DNA of 64,000 nt from Hydrogenophaga aromaticivorans (GCF_013387465.1 NZ_VYGV01000005.1:1-64000); one strand, 5' to 3'. Shown: positions 26,239 through 35,156, counted from the stretch's first letter. Translations and numbers: made by a program. The notes: generated by a model from the letters alone, not told the origin.

Positions 26239-27456
26239 TCAGCCCTGGTTCAGCACCTTGGCCACCGGGTTGTAGCGCAGGCGGTAGGCGTCGGGCATGT
26301 CCGAGCCGAGCAGCGGGCGCAGGTAGAGGCGGAAGGCATCGGTCACATCCGTGCCGCTGGCGGTGATGAACTCGTCTTCCATGGTGCGCGTCTTGCCGGC
26401 CACCGCTTCCAGCGGCAGCAGCTCGTAGTCGGCCGAGTAGAAGCCGGTGCGCTTGATCGCCACCGAGCCGTCGACCTTGCCCCACATGGCGAACTGCACC
26501 GCCTTCTCGCCCACCTCGCGCGCCTCGCGCTGGTCCACGTCGGAAACGCAGCCGATGAAGCTGCGCTGCAGGTAGCCGAAGGTGTCGCCGCGCACGCGCT
26601 TGATGCCCAGCTTGTTCTTGATCTCTTCGCACAGCAGATCGGCCAGCGCGCCGGTGCCACTGAGCTGCACGTTGCCGTGCGCGTCCTTCTCCACGTCTTT
26701 CGCCAGCTGCGTGATGATGGGCTGGCCGGATGCGTCGTGGATGCCTTCGCTCACCGCGATCACGCAGCGGCCGTGGCGCTGGTACATGGCCTTCACGTCG
26801 GCGAGGAACTTCGGGATCTCGAACACGCGCTCGGGCACGTAGATCAGGTGCGGGCCGTCGTCCGGAAACTTCTTGCCCAGCGCCGACGCGGCGGTGAGGA
26901 AACCCGCGTGCCGGCCCATCACCACGCCCACGTAGACGCCGGGCAACGAAGCGTTGTCGAGGTTGGCGCCGGCAAAAGCCTGGGCCACGAAACGCGCCGC
27001 CGAGGGGAAGCCCGGCGTGTGGTCGTTGCCCACCAGGTCGTTGTCGATCGTCTTGGGGATGTGGATCGAACGCAGCGGGTAGTTCGCCTTGCGCGCCTCT
27101 TCGCTCACGATGCGCACGGTGTCCGACGAGTCGTTGCCGCCGATGTAGAAGAAGTGCTCGATCTCATGCGCCTTGAGCACCTTGAAGATTTCCTGGCAGT
27201 ACTTCAGGTCGGGTTTGTCGCGCGTGGAGCCCAGCGCCGAGGCCGGCGTGCGCGCCACGGCTTCGAGGTTGTGGCTGGTCTCCTGGGTGAGGTCCACGAA
27301 GTTTTCATCGACGATGCCGCGCACGCCGTGGCGCGCACCGTAGACCAGCTTCACGTTCTGGAAGCGCCGCGCCTCCAGCGCCACGCCCACGAGCGACTGG
27401 TTGATGACGGCGGTCGGGCCGCCGCCCTGGGCGACGAGGATTTTTCCGGATGACAT
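26239..27456 (-). CDS. pfp: diphosphate-dependent phosphofructokinase-type enzyme
   Basis: A 405-aa phosphofructokinase-family enzyme converting fructose 6-phosphate to the 1,6-bisphosphate. The nucleotide-site loop is GGNDSSDT (about residue 107) instead of the ATP-type GGDGS, and PKTIDNDL (about 135) carries the Lys-containing motif of PPi users. VVMGRHAGFL and the FGYLQRSF segment complete the active site. PPi use is inferred from these motifs. AAGGAGCACCC precedes the ATG. A reversible PPi enzyme would fit an organism lacking classical ATP-PFK glycolysis. Confidence 0.88.
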   Translation of the reverse strand: MSSGKILVAQGGGPTAVINQSLVGVALEARRFQNVKLVYGARHGVRGIVDENFVDLTQETSHNLEAVARTPASALGSTRDKPDLKYCQEIFKVLKAHEIEHFFYIGGNDSSDTVRIVSEEARKANYPLRSIHIPKTIDNDLVGNDHTPGFPSAARFVAQAFAGANLDNASLPGVYVGVVMGRHAGFLTAASALGKKFPDDGPHLIYVPERVFEIPKFLADVKAMYQRHGRCVIAVSEGIHDASGQPIITQLAKDVEKDAHGNVQLSGTGALADLLCEEIKNKLGIKRVRGDTFGYLQRSFIGCVSDVDQREAREVGEKAVQFAMWGKVDGSVAIKRTGFYSADYELLPLEAVAGKTRTMEDEFITASGTDVTDAFRLYLRPLLGSDMPDAYRLRYNPVAKVLNQG

Positions 27457-27520
27457 GGGTGCTCCTTCGGAGGGTGAAAGGAAATCGGGACGACTTGAGA
27501 GTCGTGCGTTGGATCGGGGA

Positions 27521-27889
27521 TCACCCCAGCAACGCGGGATTGGTCTGCCAAAGTGTCCAGTTTAGACAGGACGCAAATGCCACCCAGGCCAGGTAAGGCA
27601 AGAGCAGCGCGCCCGCCAGAGGCCGGATGCTCCAGAAAGCAGCGCAGGTGAGTGCGATCAGCCCCCAGAGCACCAGCCAGGCGGCGACCGCCATCATGGC
27701 GAACAACCGCGTCCACACCGGACCGAACAGCCAGTCCGGGGGTGCCCAGGAAGGTTGCGCGAGTCCGCTGTAGAACGCCTTGGCGTTCACAGAGGCAACC
27801 GCGCCCACGCCTGCGGTGGAGAAACACAGCGTCAGCCAACCGGCAAGACCGATCAGTTGCCGGGAGCGGGGAAGGCTCAGGGTCGTCAT
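27521..27889 (-). CDS. TspO/MBR family protein, internally shortened
   Basis: A 122-aa membrane protein. The N-terminal half has typical TspO features (GLAGWLTLCFSTAGVGAV, then the AQPSWAPPDWLFGPVWT tryptophan-rich loop) and the C-terminus has the last helix (LPYLAWVAFASCLNWTLWQTNP). Usual TspO proteins are about 150-160 aa with five helices. Here the third helix region (the ALW..FFG segment) is missing, leaving about four. TspO proteins bind porphyrins and modulate photosynthesis or stress genes. The frame is intact, so it may be a functional short variant or a decaying gene. Confidence 0.75.
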   Translation of the reverse strand: MTTLSLPRSRQLIGLAGWLTLCFSTAGVGAVASVNAKAFYSGLAQPSWAPPDWLFGPVWTRLFAMMAVAAWLVLWGLIALTCAAFWSIRPLAGALLLPYLAWVAFASCLNWTLWQTNPALLG

Positions 27890-28046
27890 GTGGGGTGCTC
27901 TGGTCAAGAAGCATGAGCGCGTGCAGGCCACGTCTGGTGCCTGGAGGGCATCGTAGTTGGCTTTGTGGCGCCCGACCGTTCGGTACCGATCATCCCCTGG
28001 GAAAGTGGTGCTGACCGCTGATGTGCCCCATGCGAAACTGCCGGAG

Positions 28047-29108
28047 ATGAAAACCTTCCACAACCCCCACCACGCCCTGCACCAGGGGCGCGAAGAGATG
28101 TTCCGCGGCCGGATGGTGCCGTGCCACGAGGTGCCGGCGCGGCTGGACTTTGTCTTGACCGAGCTGCAGCGCCGGCCGCTGGGCGAATTGCTCACACCCG
28201 GGATCAGCGATGCCGAACTGGACACGGCGATCGCCGGCGTGCACAGCGCGCGCTACACCGCTTTCCTGGCCGGCGCCTGGGACGAGTGGGTCGCCATGGA
28301 TCCGGCGAACGCGCAGCGCGATGCCCTGCCCTCGGTTTGGCCGCTGGGCAACCGCCACGCCTTCCGCACCGACGTGCTGCCACAGAATTTTACGGCGCGC
28401 CTGGGCCTGTTTTCTTTCGACTCGGGTTCGCCGCTGATGGCGGGCACCTGGGCGGCGGCGCGTGGCGGCGCGGCCTGTGCGCTGGCCGCAGCGCGCGAGG
28501 TGTTGGGCGGTGCGCGCAGCGCGTTCGCGCTCACACGTCCGCCCGGCCACCACGCGGGGCCGGACTTCTTTGGTGGGTACTGCTTCCTGAACAACGCCGC
28601 GATCGCGGCGCAAACGCTGCGCGACGGCGGCCAGCAGCGCGTGGCGGTGCTGGACGTGGACTACCACCACGGCAACGGCACGCAGACCATCTTCTACGAA
28701 CGCGCCGACGTGCTCACGGTGTCGATCCACGGCGACCCGGCCACCGAATACCCCTTCTTCCTCGGCCATGCGGACGAGCGCGGCGCCGGCGCAGGACTGG
28801 GCTTCAACCTCAACCTGCCGCTGCCGCGCGGCACCGGTTTCGAAGCCTGGTGTGCGGCGCTGGACACCGCCATCGACGCGATCGACGACTTCAACGCCGA
28901 CGCGCTGGTGGTGCCCATGGGGCTGGACACCTTCGAGGGCGACCCGATCTCGGGTTTCACCCTCAAGAGCGAGGACTACGACACCGTGGGCCGGATGATC
29001 GCGGCGGCCGGCGTGCCCACGGTCTTCGTCTTCGAGGGCGGCTACGCGGTGGCCGAGGTCGGCGTCAACGCGGTCAACCTGCTCGAAGGTTTCTGCCGCT
29101 CAATCTGA
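28047..29108 (+). CDS. histone deacetylase / acetylpolyamine amidohydrolase family protein
   Basis: A 353-aa arginase-fold zinc hydrolase of the class II HDAC-like type. The charge-relay histidines lie in RPPGHHAG (about residue 164). Zinc ligands are in LDVDYHHGNGTQ (about 203) and in the later GLDTFEGDP aspartate, and the C-terminal GGY motif is present. Bacterial members deacetylate acetylpolyamines or acetylated proteins; the substrate here is unknown. The start at 28047 sits directly after CCGGAG, an unusually short spacing. It is divergent from the short tspO gene. Confidence 0.88.
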   Translation: MKTFHNPHHALHQGREEMFRGRMVPCHEVPARLDFVLTELQRRPLGELLTPGISDAELDTAIAGVHSARYTAFLAGAWDEWVAMDPANAQRDALPSVWPLGNRHAFRTDVLPQNFTARLGLFSFDSGSPLMAGTWAAARGGAACALAAAREVLGGARSAFALTRPPGHHAGPDFFGGYCFLNNAAIAAQTLRDGGQQRVAVLDVDYHHGNGTQTIFYERADVLTVSIHGDPATEYPFFLGHADERGAGAGLGFNLNLPLPRGTGFEAWCAALDTAIDAIDDFNADALVVPMGLDTFEGDPISGFTLKSEDYDTVGRMIAAAGVPTVFVFEGGYAVAEVGVNAVNLLEGFCRSI

Positions 29109-29176
29109 TGTCATACAGCCCTGGCTTGCGTGGGATCCACACCCCTTCGCACGAAGCACCGCCTACCCAAGGGCAC

Positions 29177-29249
29177 CGCCGGGCTGGCTCCGCCAGACGG
29201 CCAGTGCCGCCCCCCTGGAGGGGGGTGCCGCGAAGCGGCGCGGGGGGTG
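29177..29249 (-). repeat. GC-rich 3'-end hairpin repeat, copy 3
   Basis: A diverged copy: CCGGGCTGGCTCCGCC, then a CCCCCCTGGAGGGGGG hairpin, GCCGCGAAGCGGCGC and GGGGGGTG. It abuts the stop codon of the DUF3455 gene (29250-29252). Confidence 0.7.
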
Positions 29250-29798
29250 TCACACGGGCCTCCAGAAGATGTAGTCGGCCTGGTAGTTGACGATCTGTTT
29301 GCTGCCCATCTTGGCCGCATCGCAGGCCATGGCCGGCGCCACGCCGCCCTGCGTCTTCACGCGCTGGATGTAGCTCACGCCCTGCATGGCGCCCATGCCC
29401 ATGGCCGGGTTGGCCTTCACCAGTTGCAGGGGGATGCTGCCGGCCATGGCGGGCGCCACGGCGAGCTGGGTGGCGGTGAGTTTGGAGCCGTCCATGCTCT
29501 CCCAGGTGGCGGGCGGGCCGTAGTACTTGCCGACCTGTTGGCCGTTGCGGCCCATCAGTTTGGCGTCGGGGCCGACGAAGACCCACTCGAACTGGCCGGC
29601 CATGTCTTTCTTGGTGCGGCACTCGTACGTGATCTGGCCCACACCCACGGTTTCCATGGCGACCTTGTGACCGGCGGGCACCTGCACGGTGGCGGGCAGG
29701 CCGGCCTGCGAATACGCCATGGCCGGTGCGCTCATGTTGGAGGCGCAGGCAGACAGGGCAAGAACTGCGGCGGCAGCCAGGGTTGTTTTGATGAACAT
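29250..29798 (-). CDS. DUF3455 family lipoprotein
   Basis: A 182-aa protein with a lipobox-type signal peptide (MFIKTTLAAAAVLALSAC), so it is probably a membrane-anchored lipoprotein. The mature part begins with the DUF3455 pattern LPATVQVPAGHKVAMETVGVGQITYECR and contains FEWVFVGPDAKLMGRNG. Function is unknown; the domain is often found with secreted redox or stress proteins. A GAGGAG ribosome site precedes the ATG. It is the second gene of an operon, 93 bp behind the ferritin-like gene. Confidence 0.85.
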   Translation of the reverse strand: MFIKTTLAAAAVLALSACASNMSAPAMAYSQAGLPATVQVPAGHKVAMETVGVGQITYECRTKKDMAGQFEWVFVGPDAKLMGRNGQQVGKYYGPPATWESMDGSKLTATQLAVAPAMAGSIPLQLVKANPAMGMGAMQGVSYIQRVKTQGGVAPAMACDAAKMGSKQIVNYQADYIFWRPV

Positions 29799-29891
29799 GG
29801 AAAAACTCCTCGTGGCGGTTGAAAAGAAAAACAGGTGTGACAACGAAAAAGCCGGGCCGGCCAGGCGGCCCCGGCCCGGAAGACGCGCGAA

Positions 29892-30491
29892 TCAGGCGCC
29901 GAACGAGAACGCGCCCGGTGGCAGCGAGCGGCCCAGGGCGTTGTTCAACACCGTGAAGTGCATGGTCTCGTCGGCGGCCAGGCGGGCGGCCACCTTGGCG
30001 AGTTCGCGGTCGCCCAGCGCGGGGATCACGCTCAGGTAGGCGTTGGTCGCGCCCAGCTCCAGGCGGGCCGCAAGGTCGAGCACGTCGCCCTGGCTCTTCA
30101 GCGAAGCAGCGTTGAGCGCCCTGGCGTATTCCTCCAGCTTCATCTCGGCCACCGGCTTGCCGCCGAGCTTCTGGATGGTGGCGATGAGCGCGTCGCGGTG
30201 GGTCTTGTGGTGGCCCTGGAACTGCACGGCCACGTCGAGCACCGGCTTCTGCAGCAGGCCGCTGCCGGCGCCGAGCTGGTAGGCGTTGATGGCTTCGTGT
30301 TCCAGGCCCAGCGCGACGTTGAGGATGGACACATCCTTGGTCATGTCGCCCTTCATGCCGGCGGCCATGACGTCTTTGCCGGCGAGCAGGGCCACAGCGA
30401 CGGCAGAGAGAGCGCCGCCGGTGCCCATGAAGGAGCGGCGTGACGGGGTGGCGGCGATCAGCGAGGTGGATGCGGTGGTGATGCGTGACAT
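29892..30491 (-). CDS. Tat-exported ferritin-like domain protein
   Basis: A 199-aa protein with a twin-arginine signal (SRRSFMG, about residues 17-23, followed by a hydrophobic stretch), so it is folded before export to the periplasm. The mature part is a four-helix ferritin-like bundle with candidate di-iron ligands in LEHEAINAY, HHKTHRD, ARLELGATNAY and ADETMHF. Iron or peroxide handling is inferred. AAGGA lies upstream of the ATG. It shares a 250-bp divergent promoter region with the DUF3034 operon. Confidence 0.85.
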   Translation of the reverse strand: MSRITTASTSLIAATPSRRSFMGTGGALSAVAVALLAGKDVMAAGMKGDMTKDVSILNVALGLEHEAINAYQLGAGSGLLQKPVLDVAVQFQGHHKTHRDALIATIQKLGGKPVAEMKLEEYARALNAASLKSQGDVLDLAARLELGATNAYLSVIPALGDRELAKVAARLAADETMHFTVLNNALGRSLPPGAFSFGA

Positions 30492-30598
30492 GGTGGTGTT
30501 TCCTTGAGGAGGGGTGGGTTCGGTTGTCGTGGGGCCGGTGGTGCTGATCGGATGGAACCAGCGCTGCCGACACCCCGGGTACGCAGACGCCCCAACGG

Positions 30599-30650
30599 GT
30601 GGATTCAGAAACCCACAAATTTTTGAGGTGATTCAAGTCGCTGAATCCAC
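30599..30650. promoter_or_regulatory. 10-bp perfect inverted repeat between divergent redox operons
   Basis: GTGGATTCAG (30599-30608) and CTGAATCCAC (30641-30650) are separated by 32 bp, with a third GATTCA element between them (30631-30636). The site is centred between the ferritin-like operon (minus) and the DUF3034 operon (plus), so it may be an operator or paired promoter elements for both. The regulator is not identified; the ECF sigma factor encoded downstream is one candidate. Confidence 0.5.
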
Positions 30651-30741
30651 GAGGCGCCGGGTTGCGTAGTGGGTGGGCCAGCTGTGCAGACGCTGCACAG
30701 GCAACGGCGCCCCACAGCAACCACCTCACCCCAACCAAGCG

Positions 30742-31707
30742 ATGAACCACCCCATGAATCACCTCACCGAGACCCGTCGCCGCCAGGCCCCATCGACCAC
30801 CCTGCTGGCCCTGGCCGCTACGGCAGCCCTGCTCGCCGCCGTGCCGGCCCAGGCCGACACCGGCAAGCTGCTGCTCACCGGCGGCGTGAGCACGGTGGAA
30901 GGCGCGGCCGGCGGCGGCATCAGCCCCTGGGCCGTGATCGGCAGCCAGGCCACCGAGGGCGAAAAAGGCGTGTCGGCCTACCTGAGCCGAGTCGAAACCC
31001 GGGACCACGGCCTGACCGCGGCGGGCGTGGCCGTGGGCTTCAACGACCGGTTGGAGCTCTCCTTCGGCCATCAGGATTTCGACACCGGCATCACCGGCAC
31101 GTTGCTCGGTCTGCCGGGCCTGCACCTGAAGCAGGACATCCTGGGCGCCAAGCTGCGCGTGGCCGGCGACGCTGTGCTCGACAGCGACTCGCTGATGCCG
31201 CAGATCGCCGTGGGTGTCCAGGCCAAACGCCTGCGCTCCAGCGGGCTCGATGGCACGCTCGACGCACTGGGCGCCCAACGCGACGGCGTGGACCTGTACG
31301 TGAGTGCGACCAAGCTCTTCCTCGCCCAGGGCGTGCTGGTCAACGGCACGCTGCGCGCCACCCAGGCCAACCAGAACGGCCTGCTCGGTTTCGGCGCCCG
31401 GCTGGGCGGCGCGGACAACGGCTATCAGCTCATGCCCGAACTGTCGGTGGCTTACCTGCTGAGCAAGAACGTGGCCGTGGGTTTTGAGTACCGCGCCATG
31501 CCCAACAAGCTGCAGCGCGCGGGCGCCGCCGCGGGCCTGGGCGACGGCCTGCGTGCCGACGACTGGAAAGACATTTTCATCGCCTGGGCGCCCAGCAAAA
31601 ACGTCTCGCTCACCGCCGCCTACGTGGACCTGGGCCGCATCGTGCCCGCCACCACCGGCAACAAGAAGCAGACCGGCGTGTACCTCTCGGCACAGATCGC
31701 CTTCTGA
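30742..31707 (+). CDS. DUF3034 family outer-membrane-type protein
   Basis: A 321-aa protein with a signal peptide ending near VPAQADT. The family signature TGKLLLTGGVSTVEGAAGGG follows, then alternating beta-strand segments and a final aromatic residue (AQIAF), as in outer-membrane beta-barrels. Function is unknown. The start at 30742 is set by the signal peptide; an ATG four codons later (30754) is also possible. It opens a plus-strand operon with globin, cupredoxin, ECF sigma and anti-sigma genes. Confidence 0.82.
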   Translation: MNHPMNHLTETRRRQAPSTTLLALAATAALLAAVPAQADTGKLLLTGGVSTVEGAAGGGISPWAVIGSQATEGEKGVSAYLSRVETRDHGLTAAGVAVGFNDRLELSFGHQDFDTGITGTLLGLPGLHLKQDILGAKLRVAGDAVLDSDSLMPQIAVGVQAKRLRSSGLDGTLDALGAQRDGVDLYVSATKLFLAQGVLVNGTLRATQANQNGLLGFGARLGGADNGYQLMPELSVAYLLSKNVAVGFEYRAMPNKLQRAGAAAGLGDGLRADDWKDIFIAWAPSKNVSLTAAYVDLGRIVPATTGNKKQTGVYLSAQIAF

Positions 31708-31741
31708 GCATCCCCCATCCCATCACCCCCTGAAGACCCCC

Positions 31742-32224
31742 ATGAAACACCTCATCACCGCCACCGCCCTCACGCTGCTCGCCTTGGGCAGCGGCCACAC
31801 CCTGGCCCAGAGCATGGTCGCTCTCCAGAAAGCCACGCCCGCCTCTGCCTACCCGGTGGCGCCCGCGCCCGGCCTGTACCAGGCTTTTGGCGAACAGGCC
31901 GGCATCCGCGCCCTGATGGACGACTTCGTGATCCGCCTGAAGGCCGATGCCCGCATCGGCGAGCAGTTCAAGGATACGAAGCTCGACAACCTGTCCAAGC
32001 AGCTGACCGACCAGGTCTGCCAGCTCGCGGGCGGCCCCTGCGTCTACAAAGGCCCCGACATGAAAGAGGCCCACGCCGAGATGGACGTGACGCGCAGCCA
32101 CTTCAATGCGCTGGTGGAAGTACTGCAAGTGAGCATGGACGCGCGCGGCATCCCGTTCACGCGCCAGAACCAGTTGCTCGCGCTGCTCGCGCCGATGCAC
32201 CGCGACGTGGTGAACACGCGATGA
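31742..32224 (+). CDS. exported group-1 truncated hemoglobin
   Basis: A 160-aa protein with a Sec signal (cleavage near TLAQS), then a truncated-globin fold (GLYQAFGEQAGIRALMDDF...). The proximal heme His lies in TRSHFNALVEVLQ (about residue 119), and the CVYKGPDMKEAH loop is typical of this group. Most truncated globins are cytoplasmic, so export is notable and suggests NO or O2 handling in the periplasm. Its stop overlaps the start of the cupredoxin gene by 4 bp (ATGA). Confidence 0.88.
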   Translation: MKHLITATALTLLALGSGHTLAQSMVALQKATPASAYPVAPAPGLYQAFGEQAGIRALMDDFVIRLKADARIGEQFKDTKLDNLSKQLTDQVCQLAGGPCVYKGPDMKEAHAEMDVTRSHFNALVEVLQVSMDARGIPFTRQNQLLALLAPMHRDVVNTR

Positions 32225-32880
32225 AAGCCCGGGTCCTGTCAGGCGTTGCGGCTGCCGCGCTCGCGCTGCTCGCGGGTGCGGCCCAGGCTGCCACGGTGCA
32301 GATCACCCTGCTCGCGCGCGATGGCCAGCCGCTGGCCGACGCCGTGGTGCTGGTCGAGCCGGTCAACGGCACCAAGCCGCCGGCACCCGCGCCAGTGCAG
32401 GCGACGATCACCCAGCAGAAGATGCGGTTCGATCCGGCGCTGACCCTGGTGCCGGTGGGTTCGCGCGTGCGCTTCACCAACCTCGACGACTGGGAACACC
32501 ATGTGCGCGGCCTGCCCGCAGGCCTCGCCGGGCTCAGCGCCGGACCGGGCGCGGGCTTTGAACTGCGGCTGGGCGGCAAGGCTGACGGCCAGCCGCCCGA
32601 AAGTGCCGAGGTGACGCTCGGCCAGGCGGGCCCGCTGCAGCTGGGTTGCCACATCCACGGCTCCATGCGCGGCTTCCTTTTTGTCACCGACTCGCCTTGG
32701 GCCGTCAGGACCGACGCCGCGGGTGTGGCCACTTTGCAGGGCGTGCCCGAAGGCGCGGCGCGCCTGCGCGTGTGGCACACCGACCAGCTGGTCGAGGCCG
32801 CACCCACCGCGCTCAACGTGACGCCGCTCACCGCCCTGAGCGTGCCCACCCAGGTGCAGCCCCGCCGGCGGCGGCCATGA
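32221..32880 (+). CDS. exported cupredoxin-like (methylamine-utilization-annotated type) protein
   Basis: A 219-aa periplasmic protein with a signal peptide (cleavage near AQAAT). A cupredoxin fold follows, with candidate type-1 copper ligands His in WEHHVRGL (about residue 91) and Cys/His/Met in GCHIHGSMRG (about 142-148). The C-terminal part (LQGVPEGAARLRVWH) resembles a carboxypeptidase-regulatory-like beta sandwich. Relatives are often labelled methylamine utilisation protein, but no mau genes are here. Electron transfer with the exported globin is an inference from the 4-bp overlap. Confidence 0.82.
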   Translation: MKARVLSGVAAAALALLAGAAQAATVQITLLARDGQPLADAVVLVEPVNGTKPPAPAPVQATITQQKMRFDPALTLVPVGSRVRFTNLDDWEHHVRGLPAGLAGLSAGPGAGFELRLGGKADGQPPESAEVTLGQAGPLQLGCHIHGSMRGFLFVTDSPWAVRTDAAGVATLQGVPEGAARLRVWHTDQLVEAAPTALNVTPLTALSVPTQVQPRRRRP

Positions 32881-33521
32881 TGATCGGCTTGGCCCCGTTC
32901 AAGACCCTGTGGTCCACGGCGGGTCGGGCGCTCCCGCACAATGCGCGCATGCGAGACCAACCCGACGACGAACTCATGGCCCTGATCGACCGCGTGGCCC
33001 GGCGCGACGAGCCCGCCCTGAAAGCGCTGTACGACCAGACCTCGGGCAAGCTCTACGGTCTCGCGCTGCGGGTGGTGCGCAACAACGAGTGGGCCGAAGA
33101 CGCGCTGCAAGAGACCTTTCTGCAGATCTGGCGCACCGCACCCGACTACCGCGCGTCGTTGAGCCCGCCCATGGCCTGGCTGGGCCTGATCGTGCGCAGC
33201 CGATCGCTGGACCTGCTGCGCCGCCGCAAGGCCGAGCGTGAACACCTGACCGATGAAATCGACGAGGCCATGGCCGACACGCTCGAAGGCAACTCCCCCA
33301 ATCCCATGGACACCAGTCTCGCCAGCCAGCAGGCCTGGGCGCTGCACCAATGCCTTGGGCGGCTGGAGAACAGGCAGCGCGAGGTGGTGAGCCTGGCCTA
33401 CCTGCGCGACCTGAGCCACGGGGAGCTGGCGCAACAGCTCAAGCTGCCGCTGGGCACGGTGAAAACCTGGATACGCCGCGGGCTGGACCAGCTGCGCCAA
33501 TGCATGGCAGGATTTGCATGA
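32877..33521 (+). CDS. ECF sigma-70 family RNA polymerase sigma factor
   Basis: A 214-aa ECF sigma factor with region 2 (LYDQTSGKLYGLALRVVRNNEWAEDALQETF) and region 4 (ENRQREVVSLAYLRDLSHGELAQQLKLPLGTVKTWIRRGL). It resembles the SigK group that pairs with RskA-type anti-sigma factors, which is what follows. The ATG at 32877 overlaps the cupredoxin stop (ATGA). The family usually starts near ATG 32949 (190 aa), so that start is also plausible. It probably controls its own operon and perhaps the divergent ferritin-like operon. Confidence 0.88.
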   Translation: MMIGLAPFKTLWSTAGRALPHNARMRDQPDDELMALIDRVARRDEPALKALYDQTSGKLYGLALRVVRNNEWAEDALQETFLQIWRTAPDYRASLSPPMAWLGLIVRSRSLDLLRRRKAEREHLTDEIDEAMADTLEGNSPNPMDTSLASQQAWALHQCLGRLENRQREVVSLAYLRDLSHGELAQQLKLPLGTVKTWIRRGLDQLRQCMAGFA

Positions 33522-34297
33522 ACTTGCCCCAACACCCTGAACTGCTGGACCGTCTGGCCAGCGCCTACGCGCTGGGCAGCTTGCGCGGTGGTGCGCGCCG
33601 CCGTTTTGAAGCGCTGGCGCGCGAACAGGCACCGGTACGCGCGGCCGCGCTCATCTGGCAAAGCCGCGTGGCCAGCATGAACGAGCTGCAGGCCCCCGTC
33701 GAACCGTCGCCGGTGGTGTGGACCCGCATCCACAACCTGGTGCAGGCAGAGCGTGAGCAGGTGGCCATGGCCGCCGCGCACGAAGCGAAAGCGCCACCCA
33801 CTCCGGGCGGCTGGCTGCGCAGCCTGGCGCTGTGGCGCGGCACCACCGCGGCCGGCGCACTGGCCACCGTGCTGGCGGTCGTCACGGCTGTGGGCTTGCG
33901 CGATGAGATGGGCGCGCAGATCGGTGAGCTGCAGGCCCAGCTGTCTGCGCAACCGCAGATCGAATACGTGGCCGTGCTCAACGACGAGCAGGCCAGCGCA
34001 TCCATGCTGGTGACCTTCGACCCGAAGAACGGCCGTCTCACGCTGCAGCGCGTGGGGGGCTACCAGGAGGCGGCCGACAAGTCCCTGCAACTCTGGGCGC
34101 TGCCGCCCGGCGCGGCACCGCGTTCACTGGGCGTGCTGAGTCAGGAGAAACTGCTGCAGCTGGCGGCCGACCAGCGCGACGTGCGCGAAGTGCCGGCGCT
34201 GGCGATCAGCCTGGAGCCGAAAGGCGGCGTGCCGAGCGAAACCGGCCCGACCGGACCGGTGTTGTTCAAGGGTGCGCTCATTCAGAAGATGCTCTGA
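33518..34297 (+). CDS. RskA-type anti-sigma factor
   Basis: A 259-aa single-pass membrane protein. The cytoplasmic N-terminus (about residues 1-100) begins with a short helical LLDRLASAYALGSLRGGARRRFEAL anti-sigma segment. A TM helix (about 108-128) follows, then a periplasmic RskA-C domain (PKNGRLTLQRV, LQLWALPPGAAPRSLGVL, KGGVPSETGPTGPVLFKG). It would hold the ECF sigma factor inactive until a periplasmic signal arrives. The start overlaps the sigma stop by 4 bp. A paralogue lacking the N-terminal part lies at 21580. Confidence 0.87.
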   Translation: MNLPQHPELLDRLASAYALGSLRGGARRRFEALAREQAPVRAAALIWQSRVASMNELQAPVEPSPVVWTRIHNLVQAEREQVAMAAAHEAKAPPTPGGWLRSLALWRGTTAAGALATVLAVVTAVGLRDEMGAQIGELQAQLSAQPQIEYVAVLNDEQASASMLVTFDPKNGRLTLQRVGGYQEAADKSLQLWALPPGAAPRSLGVLSQEKLLQLAADQRDVREVPALAISLEPKGGVPSETGPTGPVLFKGALIQKML

Positions 34298-34310
34298 GAG
34301 AGCGACCCAC

Positions 34311-35156
34311 TCACTGCCGCGCGGTGCGCACGTTCGCTGGCGGCAGCTGCGGGTGGCTGCTGCGCCAGGGGTTGATGTCGAGTCCGCCGCGGCGCGTGTA
34401 GCGCGCGTAGACCATGAGCTTGGTGGGCTTGCAGCGCGCCATGATGTCCATGTAGATGCGCTCGACGCACTGCTCGTGGAACTCGTTGTGGTTGCGGAAA
34501 CTCACGATGTAGCGCAGCAGGCCGGCCTGGTCGATCTGCGGGCCGCTGTAGCTGATCTGCACGCTGCCCCAGTCGGGCTGACCGGTCACCAGACAGTTGC
34601 TCTTGAGCAGGTCGCTGGTGAGGGTCTCGGTCACCGGCTGTTCGTTGAAAGCGGCGCCCAGCAGCTCCGGCGCAGGCTGGTACAGGCTGCACTCGACGTC
34701 GAGGCGGTCGATCGACAGGCCTGTGAGTTCACGCACCGGTTCGCAATCAAACAGCTCGGGCATCAGCAGGCGCACACCTGCGGTCGTCTGCACCGGTCCG
34801 CCGTGCCAGATGGCCGCACTGATGTCGTGGCGCATGCGTTCGCGCACGGCGTCGGCGCTTTCGAAGCGCGTGTTGTTGTAGCTGTTGAGGTAGAGCTTGA
34901 ACGACTTGCTCTCGACGATGTGCGTGCTCTCGCAAGGCACGGTGATGTGCGCCAGCGCCACCTGCGGCTTGCCGCGCGCATTCAGCCAGCTCAGCTCGAA
35001 CGCGGTCCACATGTCAGCGCCGAGAAACGGGATGCTGCCGGTGATACCGATCTCGCGGCGTTTCGCTTCGCGCGGCAAGGGGAACAGCAACGACGCGTCG
35101 TACTGGTCGATGTAGGCCGAGGCCTTGCCGAGCTGGGAATGTTCGGGGAGGTTCAT
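34311..35156 (-). CDS. queF: NADPH-dependent 7-cyano-7-deazaguanine reductase (QueF, long type)
   Basis: A 281-aa enzyme reducing preQ0 to preQ1 in queuosine biosynthesis. It is the two-domain (E. coli-like) form. The QueF motif [14 protein letters not shown], the catalytic Cys in [15 protein letters not shown] (about residue 187) and the substrate Glu/His in [13 protein letters not shown] are present. The start [10 protein letters not shown] matches the family. It is followed downstream on the minus strand by nothing close, and it converges with the anti-sigma gene 13 bp away. It is 11 bp behind the 2OG oxygenase gene, so they are probably co-transcribed. Confidence 0.95.
   Translation of the reverse strand: MNLPEHSQLGKASAYIDQYDASLLFPLPREAKRREIGITGSIPFLGADMWTAFELSWLNARGKPQVALAHITVPCESTHIVESKSFKLYLNSYNNTRFESADAVRERMRHDISAAIWHGGPVQTTAGVRLLMPELFDCEPVRELTGLSIDRLDVECSLYQPAPELLGAAFNEQPVTETLTSDLLKSNCLVTGQPDWGSVQISYSGPQIDQAGLLRYIVSFRNHNEFHEQCVERIYMDIMARCKPTKLMVYARYTRRGGLDINPWRSSHPQLPPANVRTARQ

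Noticed and set aside
29074-31278. 734-codon minus-strand open frame across several genes
   Set aside because: Arg/Pro/Gly-rich translation in the shadow of the HDAC, DUF3455, ferritin-like and DUF3034 genes; no motif and no ribosome site.
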